A stretch of 64,000 bases of DNA from Cryptomeria japonica (Eukaryota; Streptophyta; Pinopsida; Cupressales; Cupressaceae): positions 549,228,488 through 549,292,487 of the forward strand of contig NC_081412.1 in the NCBI RefSeq assembly GCF_030272615.1, in the 5' to 3' direction. The position numbers and the translations under genes are program-made. Of the stretch, positions 33,320 to 44,723 are shown piece by piece; position 1 is the first letter of the stretch, and every line of letters starts with the position of its first letter. The notes beneath the pieces were generated by a model. It had not been told where the DNA came from. It saw nothing but the letters and a program-made list of their open reading frames with translations, and searched no databases.

Positions 33320-34175
33320 TCTTGTAAGTGGCCCACCTATAGAATCACTTTGTCAACTTGTACTTGAATTTGCATTAATATATTATTGCAAATGCAAGCT
33401 TTAGAATAAAGAGAGACATTAATATCCAAAAAGTTGTGAGTAAAAAGAACTGCATTTCTATCCTTCCAAAGAGTGAATAGGATCTCCATTCTGAAAGCAT
33501 GCCATATCTAGGAAAATTTGAAGGGGATTCTAGGTGAATCACCCAGAAGAGCCATATGCCAAGAAAAGGGCTCAGGCTAAAAAGGTTGAAAGAAATCATG
33601 GATCTAGCTCGAGTACTATTGAACTCTTCTACAGAACCAAAAAATGTGTATAAAATTTTTTGTATGACTACAAAAAGGGCACCGGGGATCAGGAACCCCC
33701 AAATGCTTAAGTCTACAACCCAAAGGCAACCCCTGAAAAATCACACACCAAGCAAAGTGAGAAATATTAGGTTTAGTGGTGGCGGACTAGACAACAAGAA
33801 ACCTGAATCTCCATGAGGTCTGAGAATACTATAAGTGCCACCACTGGTTGAGAAAATGGACCATAGGCAAATGGGGAACCAGCCAGAGATAACTCATTTT
33901 GGGTTTGTAGCTAGTGAAATGAGTCCAAGGATACCACTTCCAATCTTTCCACCAAGGTCTACCAAACTGAATGCCAAGCTTATGTAACAAATGTGAGGGT
34001 ATGGCTGAGACCAGAAGGTCATAAGTCTGTTGATCTAGTTGAGATAGATGAAACTAGACCTAGAGGCTCATAGAAGCTCTGGAAAACAGATCCTTAGGTG
34101 TTCTAATGTCGCGTTTGTGAAAATGTAAAGCACTAAAACCCTGAATTTTGGCCAATGGTAACCCTTGCACCTACA
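33320..34175 (-). pseudogene. LINE fragment: end of reverse transcriptase ORF with zf-RVT domain
   Basis: On the minus strand a frame with few stops reads WWKDWKWYPWTHF, then HFAWCVIFQGLPLGCRLKHL, GVPDPRCPFCSHTKNFIHIF and FRMEILFTLWKDRNAVLF. The Cys pattern and the WxLW/TLWKDRN block are those of the zinc-binding domain at the end of plant non-LTR (L1-type) reverse transcriptases. The RT core itself and the poly(A) end are not visible, so this is an internal fragment. It sits within the gypsy leader. Confidence 0.75.
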
Positions 34176-35640
34176 AAAGAGGTGAGCACAATATACACTA
34201 TACATACCCACAGACAACATGCATGTATCTGTATATAAGAGAGAGTAAAAACAAAAACTCGTGCTCTTTCATTTTTCTTAGTTGTTGCTATAGTGATTAA
34301 AAAGTCCTTTTTATTATTTTAATTCTCTTATAAATCAGCCCAAGTTTCATGCAACTATCCTATATTAATCTTTAAAAGTCATGTGAATTTATTATTAATT
34401 TTGATTTCATTTTAAATCTTAAATCTAAATTTAGTTCTACATTTCATAAACTTTATGCTATGTATTAGGAGCCTTTAAAGATTTTAATCATTTTTTATTT
34501 TATTTTACTTTTCATTCTTTGACCTTTAATTTATAATTTTGTTTTTTATTTTTTTTGCAGGGATTTGGTCTCTGGACTAGCGACTCTATTTAAATCTTCT
34601 TGGCACCCTCTCACCAAGCTTATGGTCACATGGGCCAAAATTTAGGTGTTTAGGGGCTTAAACATAGACTCCTTTTATATGCATTTCTTAAAAAAGAAGT
34701 TTCATTAAATTGGGTGTAACTTTTCACTCACAACTCGGATTTTCGAGCTTCAAAAAGCATTGGAAAGATGACTCGCGGCTCTACACTATGGTGAAAATAA
34801 TTTTTCTACATTATAGTCTGAAAGTCAGGTGCACACTTCCAAATTCAATCTTTCTTTTCAAACTTCAAATGATCTTAATCTTGTCATATAAAATCATTTT
34901 TGAGCAAGTTCTTTTTTTTTTTAATTTATTAAAAAATCATAAGGAATTAATTTTTTCTTTATACATTTTTTCAGTGTGTTTTACTCACATTTTCAAAATG
35001 GACTTAAAATGAACTATTCACATTTGGATTTGGATCTAAAATAAACAAGTATTTTTTTAATCCCAAGACTCACTTACGTATGCTCTCCTCTCGTGCCTTA
35101 GGGTGAACTTGAGTGCACTAGAAATAAGTGGCCTTATTTTATATTTTAGGAGGTCTACTTGGGGATTTGATCACCTCAAGGGATGACCTCAACTCTCATG
35201 TTCCAACGAAGTATAAAAATTGGGGGGTGAATCTAAAGACACCCCTCTTGGAAGTAGAATCTTGTCAATCTTGGCTAAGCCCAAAAGAAATTTATACCTT
35301 TTGGAAGTGAAGGTGGAGATTGGGTTACCATCTCCTCCTGGTTGTCTGGCATTATTCTCTTTCATCTATAGATTTGGGCCTCACGTACCTTGTGTATATG
35401 GAGGAAACCCCCTAGTTTAACTTTTGAATCCTAGTTAAGAATTTTTAGCCATCTTTCCTTGTGTTTCCTTGTGCATACAAGGATTGATTAATCCCATGTG
35501 AGTAGGCTTGTTGGTGTGTCTTGTGTTTGACTATTTAGATGACCTTCCCCACTTGAAACCAAAAGGGGACACAAACTCAAATTGAGCCATAGGATTTATG
35601 TATTTTGCATCATTTAATTGTGTTCTTTCATATTAAATAA
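34176..35640 (+). other. Gypsy-type element leader, non-coding
   Basis: This is a T-rich region with a long polypyrimidine stretch and TTTTTTTTGCAGGGAT at about 34546-34561, resembling a 3' splice site. The sequence CTCTGGACTAGCGACTC follows. ORFs here are short and unconvincing. The direct phrase CACTTGAAACCAAAAGGGGA near 35550 marks the end of the less AT-rich part. Confidence 0.4.
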
Positions 35641-36150
35641 AAAATATCAAAAAAAATATTGTAAAACCCAAAAATCCAAAAAAATCATAAAATGCAAAAG
35701 TAAAAAAAAATTAAAAAATCAAAAACTCATAAAAATCAAAATATTTCAAAAGTCAAAAAATTATTTGTTTAAGTCTAGGTGTTCTCCAAGTCAAGCTTTC
35801 CACATCATCTCCGAGTCATATATTTCATCTATCAACCTCATCCTAATCATCTCCTTAATCATCCCAATCACCCATCTCATCCTAATAACCCCTAATCATC
35901 TCAATCATCATCTCCTAATTATCTTGCTATTCATCCTAATCATTCCTCCTAAGAATTCTTTCATTCATAATCCATCCATTAGGAACCTAATCCTCATCAT
36001 TTTTCTTAATCCAGTCAAGATCCTAATTCTCATCCTAACCATCCTCCATAATTCACATTAAAATTCACTTCTCTTTAATATTCAATACCATTATTCATCT
36101 CTTCTTAATAATCCTCTATCCATTATCATCCTTAATCCACATCCTTCATC

Positions 36151-36219
<69 letters not shown>

Positions 36220-36560
36220 GTCGTCGTCATCTTGATCCAATCCCCTTGTCAACCTGATAGTATTCCAACCAAATCCTAATCCAATCCATCTACCCCTTCA
36301 TCCAAAATCAATCACCCATTAGTCATTCACTTATCTCAATCAAGCCTTCAATCCCTAATCCTTAATCAAAAATCATATTGAAACATCCATCATCTCTCAC
36401 ATTCAAAATCAAATCCAACTCTCCCTATCAACATTTCCCCCATCATCATATTCTTCTAATCTAAACCCCATCTAAATTAATCCCTAAACATCCATCATCT
36501 ATCTTCCAAAGTTCATCCATACTTGATCCCCGTCCTCATCAAAGAAATCATCTAATCCAA
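35641..36560. repeat. Low-complexity A-rich then CAT-rich region
   Basis: Positions 35641-35765 are degenerate AAAAATC/AAAAATT repeats. Positions 35800-36560 are almost free of G on the plus strand and consist of degenerate CCTAATCATC/ATCATCT units surrounding the pure TCA microsatellite. The long ORF at 35618-36061 (Ile/Leu-rich) is a consequence of this composition. Confidence 0.7.
36145..36231. repeat. (TCA)n microsatellite
   Basis: There are nearly 30 TCA units with one CCA interruption near the start and a change to GTC units at the end (TCGTCGTCGTCATC). Confidence 0.95.
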
Positions 36561-36589
36561 ATCCAAAACCCATATCCAAACATCAAGGG

Positions 36590-36879
36590 TTGGTTTGAAG
36601 AAATGGTAATGAAATTTCAAGGATCTATGTCTAATACCATTCCTCAAACCATGCCTCTAACTCAACCATCTTATGAACCATGCCCATCCAACTCATGCAT
36701 GCCTCAAAGTCATCCAACTTCCACCTATTCATATCTCCCACCCCAACCGACTTACAAGTCAATCCCATAACCCCCAATCCATCTACCATATCTTCATCCA
36801 TTCCATCTCACCCAATTATATCCAATACCAATACATCTCACATTCCTTATCCTTCCTCTACCTTTGACATGGGAAATCC
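36590..36879 (+). pseudogene. Gag-like N-terminal fragment (tentative)
   Basis: A plus frame reads WFEEMVMKFQGSMSNTIPQT and continues with Pro/Ser/Tyr/Gln-rich sequence to a stop near 36770. Position after the leader and composition fit the start of a gypsy gag, but no diagnostic motif is present. The element is cut at 36880 by another LTR. Confidence 0.3.
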
Positions 36880-38217
36880 TGTTGGCAACAACAATGAAGG
36901 AAAACTGAGAGGGGGGGTGAATTAGTTTTCATCAAATTGACAAACTTTACCACAAATACCAATCTGATAAACTACAACAACAAAAACATAAGAAAATTGA
37001 TAACACAACATACAACACCAAGATTTTGACATGGAAAACCTAGTTAAGAAAAAAACCACAATGGGAACCTACCCACAATAAGATGATACTCTACAATAGT
37101 ATATGAAAATAATTACAATAGGGAATGCACTAGCATTCAAGCACACTTCCTAGAGCTCATAACTCAAGATAGAAAAACTTGGAAGGATACAACCCTCAAG
37201 GAAATCTCACTAACTTACAACAAGATTCAGACTACAATCCAGAAGGAATGAGCAACAATAATTTAGCATCCAATAATGCCTAATGATAGTTTCGGTTAAG
37301 AACATGTGTCTTCTCTACACCAATCTCTACTCAATACACTACACTGAAAGATGAATCCTTTTGTTTGCACATACACCACTCTTTGATAATGTAGACACAA
37401 CCTCAATACCTAAATTACATGACTATATCACCTATTTATACAATTCATCAACCTTGACAACAAGGTCAGCTAAACCCTCAACACATAATTACAAAATTAC
37501 ATTACATGATACAAAGATCAATCACTAGACCAATATAATGATACACATGATATAACATGGACCTAAATCAAATCTCCAAATATGCAACACCACCAAAAAT
37601 CATGCCAAGATCAACGACAACACGCTACACCACTAGGAATATCGCATAACATGAAGAATATCACCAATTTAGCAAAATCACCAAAAACTTGCACAACAAT
37701 CAATGCGGATCACCAAAATAAATAGGACACAATTAGGAAACATCAACAAGCACATTAGAATCATCACCAATAGCTACACCAACACCACTTATCAAATCTC
37801 CATCGATCAACAGCTAAAACTCGAGAATACTCAAAAAACAGCAATTGTTATGAAGAAAGATAATTTGTGGAGCAGCAAATCATGAAACAATCTGAAATGA
37901 AGATACACAAGAACATCCCAAACAATCTCCCAAAATCTCAACTCAAGATTTGATCACACCGAAATATACCTGAGGAAATACCAAACTCTGCAAAGCATTG
38001 ATCAGAAAAACCAAACTACAAACCAAATCATATGATATGTTCAATTAAACTTTCCAAATCACTAAAACCAATACAGAAAGATGTAATAACACTAGAAATA
38101 CTCCATACACCAAACCATAATCCTAGTAAACCAATATGTAATCACTGGAGCAATAAATCACAGGAATATGTTGACATCAATGACAACAACATATCCTAGT
38201 AGCAGCAATCTCCAACA
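36880..38217 (-). repeat. 3' LTR of the truncated copia element (1338 bp)
   Basis: It starts TGTTGGCAACAACAATG and ends AATCTCCAACA, so its ends form a TGTTGG/CCAACA inverted repeat. It carries GAGGGGGGGTGAATTAG (36908-36924) and the block ACATGGAAAACCTAGTTAAG, which correspond to blocks in the LTRs at 12509, 18466, 41736 and 50726. Confidence 0.8.
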
Positions 38218-38229
38218 ATCTCCCCCTTT
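38218..38229 (-). other. Polypurine tract of the truncated copia element
   Basis: AAAGGGGGAGAT on the minus strand lies directly before TGTTGGAG. It is identical to the tracts at 13835 and 50714. Confidence 0.85.
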
Positions 38230-38539
38230 GGCATTGATGGCAACATATAAATGTGAAAAAAAATCAATGAAAAGAAACAAAACATCTCCAACAAACTCCC
38301 CCTAAGATCAGGCAGATAAAATAGTTTTTCACATGTTTCTCTCCCCCTTTGACATCAATACCAAAGATGCTCGAAATAGAAAACCAAACTTTCCCCCTTA
38401 AATAAGCAAATCATGAGTCTCTCCCCCTTAAACAGATAACCAATCCAATAGAGTACTCCACCAGAGGATCAACATAAACTCATCAATCCGGACAAAAAGA
38501 TAAGATTGTGAAGTCCACCAAATTGATGCAACTCAATGC

Positions 38540-39950
38540 ATCTGGCTCTCATTAGGAGGGGTAAATACCCCTAACTTGTCTCTCAAATAGACAAATGTAT
38601 CTACAGGAAAAGGCTTAGCAAAAATATCAGCAATTTGTTCCTTTTTTAGACACATACTCTAGCTTCGCTTCCTCTTCATTGACTTTTTCTCTCAAGAAAT
38701 GATACTTGATTGACACATGTTTAGTCTTTGAATGTTGCACTAGGTTCTTTAACATATTAATAGCACTAGAATTATCACAATATATGGCAGTAAGCTCATC
38801 ATAGATAACTCTAGTATCCTTCAACATTTCCTTCATCTAAACTACCTGAGTGTAATTACTAGCAACAACAATGTATTCATCTTTAGCAGTAGATAGGGAC
38901 ATTGAATCTTGTTTCTTACTAGCCCATGAAACCAATTTCTTACCCAAAATGAATGCACCACTAGAAGTACTCTTCCAATCATCAACATCACCAGCCCAAC
39001 CAACATCAATGTAAGAACATAACATGAAATCATCATTCCTCAAATACCATAAACCAAAATCCACAGTTCCTTTCAAGTATCTGAATATCCTCTTTACAAC
39101 AGTGACATGACTCTCTTTCGGATCCACTTGATATCTAGCAGCCATGCACATAGTATGCATAATGTCAATTCTAGTATGAGTCAAGTATAGGAGTCCACCA
39201 ACCATAGATTTGTACAAAGTCTAATTAGCTTTTAGAGATTCATCATTTTTAGATAATTTGCAGCCAGTCACCATAGGAGTTCCAACTGGTTTGGAGTCAT
39301 CTATTCCAAACTTTTTCAGTAATTCCTTCACATATTTAGTTTCAGATATAAAAAATACCTTTTCCAGTCTATGAAATCTGTAATCCTAAGAAAAATTTCA
39401 TCTCTCCTATCATAGACATCTCAAGTTCTTTTTGCATATCACCGACAAACTTCATACTTAATTTATCATCTCCTTCAAAGAAAATTTCATCAACAAAAAC
39501 TTCAACAATCAAGATGTTATCATTCTCAATCTTAAAATACAGATTACTATCAGCAGCACCTTTATTAAATCCCAATTTTAGCAAGTACTTATCCAATCTA
39601 GCATACCATGCTCTAGGGCTTGCTTCAATCCATAAAGAGATATCTTCAGTATTATAGGTCATGTCTCCATCATCTGATAATGAAAATCCTTCAAGTTGCT
39701 CAATGTAGACTTCTTCCTCAATATCACCATTCAGAAAGGCTAACTTGACATTCATCTGATATACCATTAAATCCTTATAAGCAACATATGCAAGCAACAG
39801 TCTAACAGCTTCAAGTCTAGCTACTAGAGAAAAAATCTCCTCATAATCAATGCCTTCCTTTTGTCAATATCCTTTGCATATCAATCTTGCTTTATTTCTG
39901 ACAACTTCACCGGCTTCATTCAATTTGTTCCTAAATACCCGGTTAAGTGC
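38540..39950 (-). pseudogene. Copia RT (C-terminal part) and RNase H, degenerate
   Basis: RT is read from RNKARLICKGY near 39890, then YQMNVKLAFLNGDIEEEVYI (about 39740) and EVFVDEIFFEGDD (about 39480). The catalytic YVDD position is FVDE here, so one aspartate has become glutamate. RNase H follows with VGWAGDVDDWKSTSSGAF and an IYCDNSSAINM segment. The copia fold order is clear. In-frame stops and frame changes occur at about 39845, 39650, 39222 and 38837. Confidence 0.82.
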
Positions 39951-40650
39951 ACCAAGATGGTGAAGAAAAAGGGGGGTATAAGTGGCCACTTTCTTTTTTT
40001 TTTGAAAACAGGTAAACCTGAACTTCCAAGAGATATTTGAAGGTCATGCACTCAAAATAAGGAGTTGAGAAAAGAATTATAATTGCATTACTCAAAATCT
40101 AGTTTCTAAACTACTAAATTTTTTTTAAATTGAATAAGATTAAGAGGGTCAAACCTCTTGCGCATGAAAAATTCTTCTTGATTTTTTCAAAAAAACATAA
40201 CATAGTTGTTTTTGTGTGTTGTACAAAATATATAGTTAGATTTAGTATTTTGCAAAACCTTTAGTAGGATGATAGGTAAGAGTGAGATTTAGAAGTTGTG
40301 TATTTTTTAGCAATTTTCTGTTGGGTTTTTTGTAATAATTTTTTGAAGTGACCGCATACTGAAAATTTGGTACCTGTTCGTGCATTGGGCATAAATTGCA
40401 TCAAAATAATCGAAAATGCAAACTTTTTTTTAAAAAAGTTTATAGAATCTAGTGTAGAACAATAATATGTAATTTATTTTGAATTTGGTCAAGTATAGGA
40501 ATAACCTAGAAAGCATGTGAAACAAAAATGAATTCATCGATATATAAGGCTTTCTGACAATTCCCTTTCGTAATAATGATCATGTAATCAATGAATTGCA
40601 TCATAAAAAAAGTGGGAAAGTTTCAAATTTCACCATGTGTTTGATCATAT
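39951..40650. other. Unassigned AT-rich sequence
   Basis: It contains T-rich and A-rich runs and no open frame or repeat match that I could support. Confidence 0.4.
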
Positions 40651-40654
40651 AAAA

Positions 40655-41035
40655 TGAGAGCTTTAAAATCTCCCGCAAGGGTATCCTCCCTATACCAAGT
40701 GCTTTTGGATTTGGATTTCACCCCCAAATTAGCAAGACAATCAGCCATGATATTAATTTCCCTATAGGCATGCTAGATGAAGCTTCTTTCAAAGGTCTAA
40801 ATAATCTCAATTGAGGACTTTGTAAGATTTTTAATGGTCTATGAAGATTTATTCTCCCCTTTTAGACATTTGATTATATTGTTAGAATCACCTTCAATCC
40901 ATACCATTATGCAATTAATATGCCTAGCAATTTCCAGCATTTGATAGGCACCCATGGCTTCCGCAAGGTGGTTGGTCTGGCTACCCATGGGGAGTGTCAC
41001 CATGACTATTTTTGTATTGTTATTAATCATAATAT
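40655..41035 (-). pseudogene. LINE-type RNase H domain remnant (RVT_3-like)
   Basis: The minus strand reads NHLAEAMGAYQMLEIARHIN, IMVWIEGDSNNIIKCLKGEN and, after stops, a block HxYREINIMADCLANLGV. These match, in order, the NxAEaxA, EGDS and HxxRexNxxAD motifs of the RNase H domain found at the end of plant non-LTR retrotransposon ORFs and their domesticated relatives. Two stops interrupt it. No RT lies upstream within reach, so it is an isolated fragment. Confidence 0.75.
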
Positions 41036-41561
41036 TTTGTTATTTGATATCTCGAACATATAAACACATTGTCAATAGGATTTCCCAAGAATCAATTTAT
41101 GTAGATATAATAAATATCATTAATTATATTAGAAACTTTTAAATGTTAATGAGATCTTATACCTACAAACAAATTATCATGTTCTACCACCTTTTCTCTT
41201 TGTAAACTTCCATTACATATAAAACACAATACTTCCTAATGTTATGATTAAATAGATTACTTATTAAGTCATGCTAAAAAAATACCTCAACATGTGATGG
41301 AAGAAGAGACGTGATTCTTTTAGGAGTCATAACTTTTCATCATGTATGGTATGGAGTATTTGAGAGGGGTTGGTGAAGGGGAAGGAATGAATGAGATTTA
41401 TAATTATAAAATAATTAATTACATTAAGACACACCAAAAATTTTAGTAGGTTTAATACATTTATCAAAAAGAAAGTTGCAAAAGTTGCTAAAAGTTGTAA
41501 AATATTGTAAACAAGTTGCAAAAAGCTACAAAAAATTGCAAAAACTATCATGCACAACAAC
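41036..41561. other. AT-rich stretch with short AGTTGCAAAA repeats
   Basis: Positions 41471-41545 hold about seven degenerate copies of a 10-12 bp unit (AAGTTGCAAA). The remainder shows nothing identifiable. Confidence 0.5.
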
Positions 41562-41735
41562 CATCAATGCAAACACATCTAGGTAGGTGGGTTTATGATA
41601 GGAATGTTCTTGTTTTGCTTCCCAACTCACCCAAGCATTTAGGGCCATACCATAGTGGTGTTATCTCTTAAGTGCTCTAAGTTCAAAAAATTGTTGAATA
41701 TTAATGAGTTATTTCTCATTAATTAAGGCACATAC
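41562..41735 (+). repeat. Satellite monomer, partial (left of the inserted element)
   Basis: It matches the second half of the approximately 360-bp unit found at 51952-53580 (for example ACACATCTAGGTAGGTGGGT and TTAGGGCCATACCATAG). It stops at the CATAC duplication where the element 41736-51946 inserted. Confidence 0.85.
41731..41735. other. Target-site duplication CATAC (left)
   Basis: CATAC is repeated exactly at 51947-51951 after the right LTR. Joining the flanks restores a continuous satellite monomer. Confidence 0.9.
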
Positions 41736-42950
41736 TGTTGGCATTTTTTATGATTATGTTGTGATTGTCATTGATGGACACACACTTGCTATGAGATCAC
41801 TTTGTGAATGTATGTATTATGCTCAACCACTATTATGTTGTAGTCTCTAGACTACTAATGTTATGCAAAAAGTGTTTACCAATCTCAAGTGGTATAAAGA
41901 CCCAAGCAGCATAAGGAGATCAAGCGGTTTGAAGATCTCCAGTGGAGCGGAGCAAAGGAGTCAGAAGCGATAGTTATCATTTTTCCAGTCTTCAATTTTT
42001 GTCAACCAGAAATCTATTTGAACCGGTATTACTCTGAGTTACCAACCGATAACCAGAAAGTTGTACAAACCGATAATACTCTGTGATGAGTTACCAACCG
42101 GTATATTTTTGTGATGAGTTACCACCCACCGACACTTTGATGGTGATTTTGTGTCGTGTTATCAAATGTGTCTAGATACAATGAACCTAGGAACTTGCAA
42201 TGTAATCCTATTGGACTGACATGAAATCAAATTCCTTTTAAGGACATCAGGTCTAGGGTTTTGAGAGTGGAGAGTGTATGTGAGTGTAGTTGTTAGGATT
42301 TGTGGTGGTTGTCAAAGTTCTTGTATGTGCAATCCTAACTGAGAAGATCAGGTCTGTGAGCTGTAACAGAGTGTGGAGATACTAAAGACTGAAGTAATGT
42401 TGAAATGCATTAGTTATGAGCTATAATGGATCTAATTAAGAAGACTATGCCATTTGCTAGATCATTCACTTGTTGATTACTCACATCTTTGACAAGTCAG
42501 AAAACTTTAACTGGGTAGGCCCAGAAAAGCCTTTGTAAATCCTCTAACAAGGTGGCTCACATCTGTGGATCTGAAATCCTCTCACAAGGTAGTCTTTAAT
42601 CAGACTTATCTCCTAACAAAGATTGAGATTCCTAATAGGATTTGTTCTGGTAAAGAATATTGTATGACCTTAACCGGTCTAACCTTAACCGGTCTAGTTA
42701 CTATTCTGTAGATAGTTACTTGTGAGTTTCATCTCACCGTGGTTTTTCCCATTTGGGTTTCCACATCAAAATCAATTCTGTTATGGTGATTGTGCTTCTA
42801 TTGGTGAATTCCTTATTTTCTATTTGGTTTGCATATGTGTTAAACGGTTTGTTTGTTAAACTATTTTACTGGTTTACTACTAGACTGTTAAAGTGTTTAA
42901 GTGCAGTATTTTTTGGTATACTAATTCACCCCCCCTCTTAGTATTCATCA
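41736..42950 (+). repeat. 5' LTR of the non-autonomous element
   Basis: It begins TGTTGGCATTTTTTATGATT and ends CTTAGTATTCATCA, and matches 50726-51946. Relative to the 3' copy it lacks about 18 bp around 41828 (ATTTGTTCCAAACCGGT). It is studded with ACCGGT/ACCGAT motifs. Near its end it has GGTTTTTCCCATTTGGGTTT (42742-42761) and AATTCACCCCCCC. Confidence 0.92.
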
Positions 42951-42952
42951 AT

Positions 42953-42964
42953 TGGTATCAGAGC
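42953..42964 (+). other. Primer binding site of the non-autonomous element
   Basis: TGGTATCAGAGC lies two nucleotides (AT) after the LTR, a perfect initiator tRNA-Met complement with the same spacer as the inner copia element. Confidence 0.93.
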
Positions 42965-43000
42965 CAACCTTTCTATAAGTCTAACCACTTGGAAAGAGAT

Positions 43001-44281
43001 ATGGGGGAATACATTGTGAGGGAACTTACTCATCAGCTCACTCAGATTGAGCAAGCCTATGATGAACTTAAGGTCAAATATGAGGCCTCTCAAGCAAAAA
43101 GAAGAGAGCATGCTGAAAAACTGATGGAGCTAACTGAAAATAGTTATTTTGATGAAGCGGATATGGAAGCCCTAATTCAAGAAGTAGAAAAGCTGAATGA
43201 ATCCAATACCAACCTGAGAAAGGAGTTGGAAGGACTGACTATCCGAATGTGTCAAGAGCTTGAGAACCAGAGGAAAACTGAAGAGCTGGTAAAAGACAAA
43301 GATCATGAGATCTCCAAACTGAAGCAAGAGATCAATGTACTTACCGCTCGTCTTCATGAAAGAAAAATGGAAAAAGAAGAAGTGCAAGGTGAACTAAACA
43401 TGGCTATCTCTGAGAATGCAACCTTGAAGGAATCCAATGCTTCTATTTCCAAAGAACTCACTGAGTCAAAGGAAATACTTGCCAAATTCAATAAGAGCAC
43501 TATCAAGCTAGAGTAGAAGCTTGAATCAACTAAACTAGTAAAGCATACCAATGGACTTGGTTTCTCTAATTATGAGGAAGGTGAGACCTCTGGAACAAAA
43601 GATGGAGCATCAAAGAAACAACCAGCATCAAAGGATAAAGGTAAGCAAAAGTTCAAACCTATTTACTTTAATTGTCTCAAGGAAGGACACACTGCTAATG
43701 TATGTAGAAGTAAGGCTTACAATAATTTTCCTTATTTTCTAAATGATAAGCCTAGACCCAATAGATTCAATGGTAATTGTTACACATGCAAAAAGTTTGG
43801 GCATAGAGCATTTGAATGCAGGACTATCATGCACAATATCAGAAGGTTTCCTCAAAGGAGTCAAGGAGTTTTTCCTAAACCCTTTGGGAACTGGAACCCA
43901 AACTGGTTTAACACCTATAGTCATTAATCAAGTAGCGGTGGCTATCAAGCAATAACTAGATGGAGAGCAATCTGTGTGATTTGTCATGGTCATGGTCACA
44001 CTGCTGCAACATGCAGAAGGAAGAATGGAAACATGAATAATGGACCTTGGAGAGCACCTGGAATGGTTTGCTATCATTGCAACAAACCGGGTCATACAGC
44101 AAGATTTTACAGAACAAGAAAGAGTATATTGGATGATATACCAGTCACTCTGGAAGGAAAGATTGATGTTGAAACTATTCAAGCAGATATGAAGAAAACC
44201 TGGAAGAAGAAGCCAGAAGAAGTGATTCAAGTAGAACCAGTTTCTACACCTAGTGTGGAAGTCACTGAACTAGCAAACTAA
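43001..44281 (+). pseudogene. Gag-like protein: coiled coil followed by four zinc knuckles
   Basis: The ATG at 43001, 36 nt after the primer site, opens a single frame to 44281 broken only by a TAG (43514) and a TAA (about 43926). Residues 1-170 are Glu/Lys/Leu-rich and almost certainly a coiled coil (for example EMEALIQEVEKLNESNTNLR-like heptads). Then come four CCHC-type units. The first lacks its first Cys (YFNCLKEGHTANVC), the second and third are intact (CYTCKKFGHRAFEC, CVICHGHGHTAATC), and the fourth lacks its last Cys (CYHCNKPGHTARFY). The globular N-terminal gag domain normally found before the coiled coil is absent. It probably bound element RNA. Copia/Sirevirus affinity is inferred from the coiled-coil and knuckle layout. 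Confidence 0.8.
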
Positions 44282-44723
44282 GCATCAGAAAAGCTTAAGG
44301 GGAGCAAACAGTGAAATATCTCAAACCTCTAGTTTACATCGGTAAAAGACCTCAACCGGTATGTGATACCTATCAGTTGGCAAAAGACCAAAATCAGTAA
44401 AAGGCAAATTAGGGTTTACACCCTAATAGTGGAGCATTTATTATGGTAGGTGGAGAATCTATTTAAAAGGAATTTTCAAATAATTTTTCACTTATCATTT
44501 TTCTAGCAAAGAATATTTCAAGTGCAAAGCAAAGAAAAGCGATTTACATTGTGATTCAAAGAATTTATCAAAATCCTAAAAAAGAATCTAAAGCAAACAT
44601 CTATTGGAAAAGTGTAGAACTCAAAGCAGTATTTCAGCAACCGAAGAAGTGTGTGGCGAAGTTCAAATTGTGAAGCCCTAAATTGTGATTTATGAAGGTA
44701 TTTTTCAAAATTCTCTGTTTATC
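44282..44723 (+). other. Spacer between gag and ORF2
   Basis: There is no coding potential. It contains several ACCGGT-like motifs (44338-44400) similar to those in the LTR and an A-rich stretch before the ORF2 start. Confidence 0.4.

Larger units (their letters stand above)
24829..36879 (+). mobile_element. 5' part of a plus-strand gypsy-type element carrying later insertions
   Basis: An LTR opening TGTAGACACCTAAATTTGTC at 24829 is split by a copia element and ends TGCATTCA at 32652. A primer site like that of the first gypsy element follows. Downstream lie a long leader with a splice-acceptor-like TTTTTTTTGCAGGGAT (34546-34561), A-rich low-complexity sequence, a CAT-rich region and a short gag-like N-terminus near 36590-36760. 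At 36880 another LTR begins, and the rest of this element is not visible. The gypsy (perhaps Tat/Ogre-like) call rests on the LTR style, primer site and leader layout, not on pol. Confidence 0.55.
36880..39950 (-). mobile_element. 5'-truncated Ty1/copia element, minus strand
   Basis: A 3' LTR (36880-38217), polypurine tract and the RNase H plus half of RT are present in minus orientation. Then the RT reading ends abruptly at about 39950 within the block that should read WxFRNKLNEAGEVVRNKARL. No gag, protease, integrase or 5' LTR follows. The truncation point joins unrelated sequence, which suggests deletion or illegitimate recombination. Confidence 0.85.

Noticed and set aside
35618-36061. 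147-codon plus-strand ORF
   Set aside because: Its Lys-rich then Ile/Leu-rich product comes from A-rich and CAT-rich low-complexity DNA.
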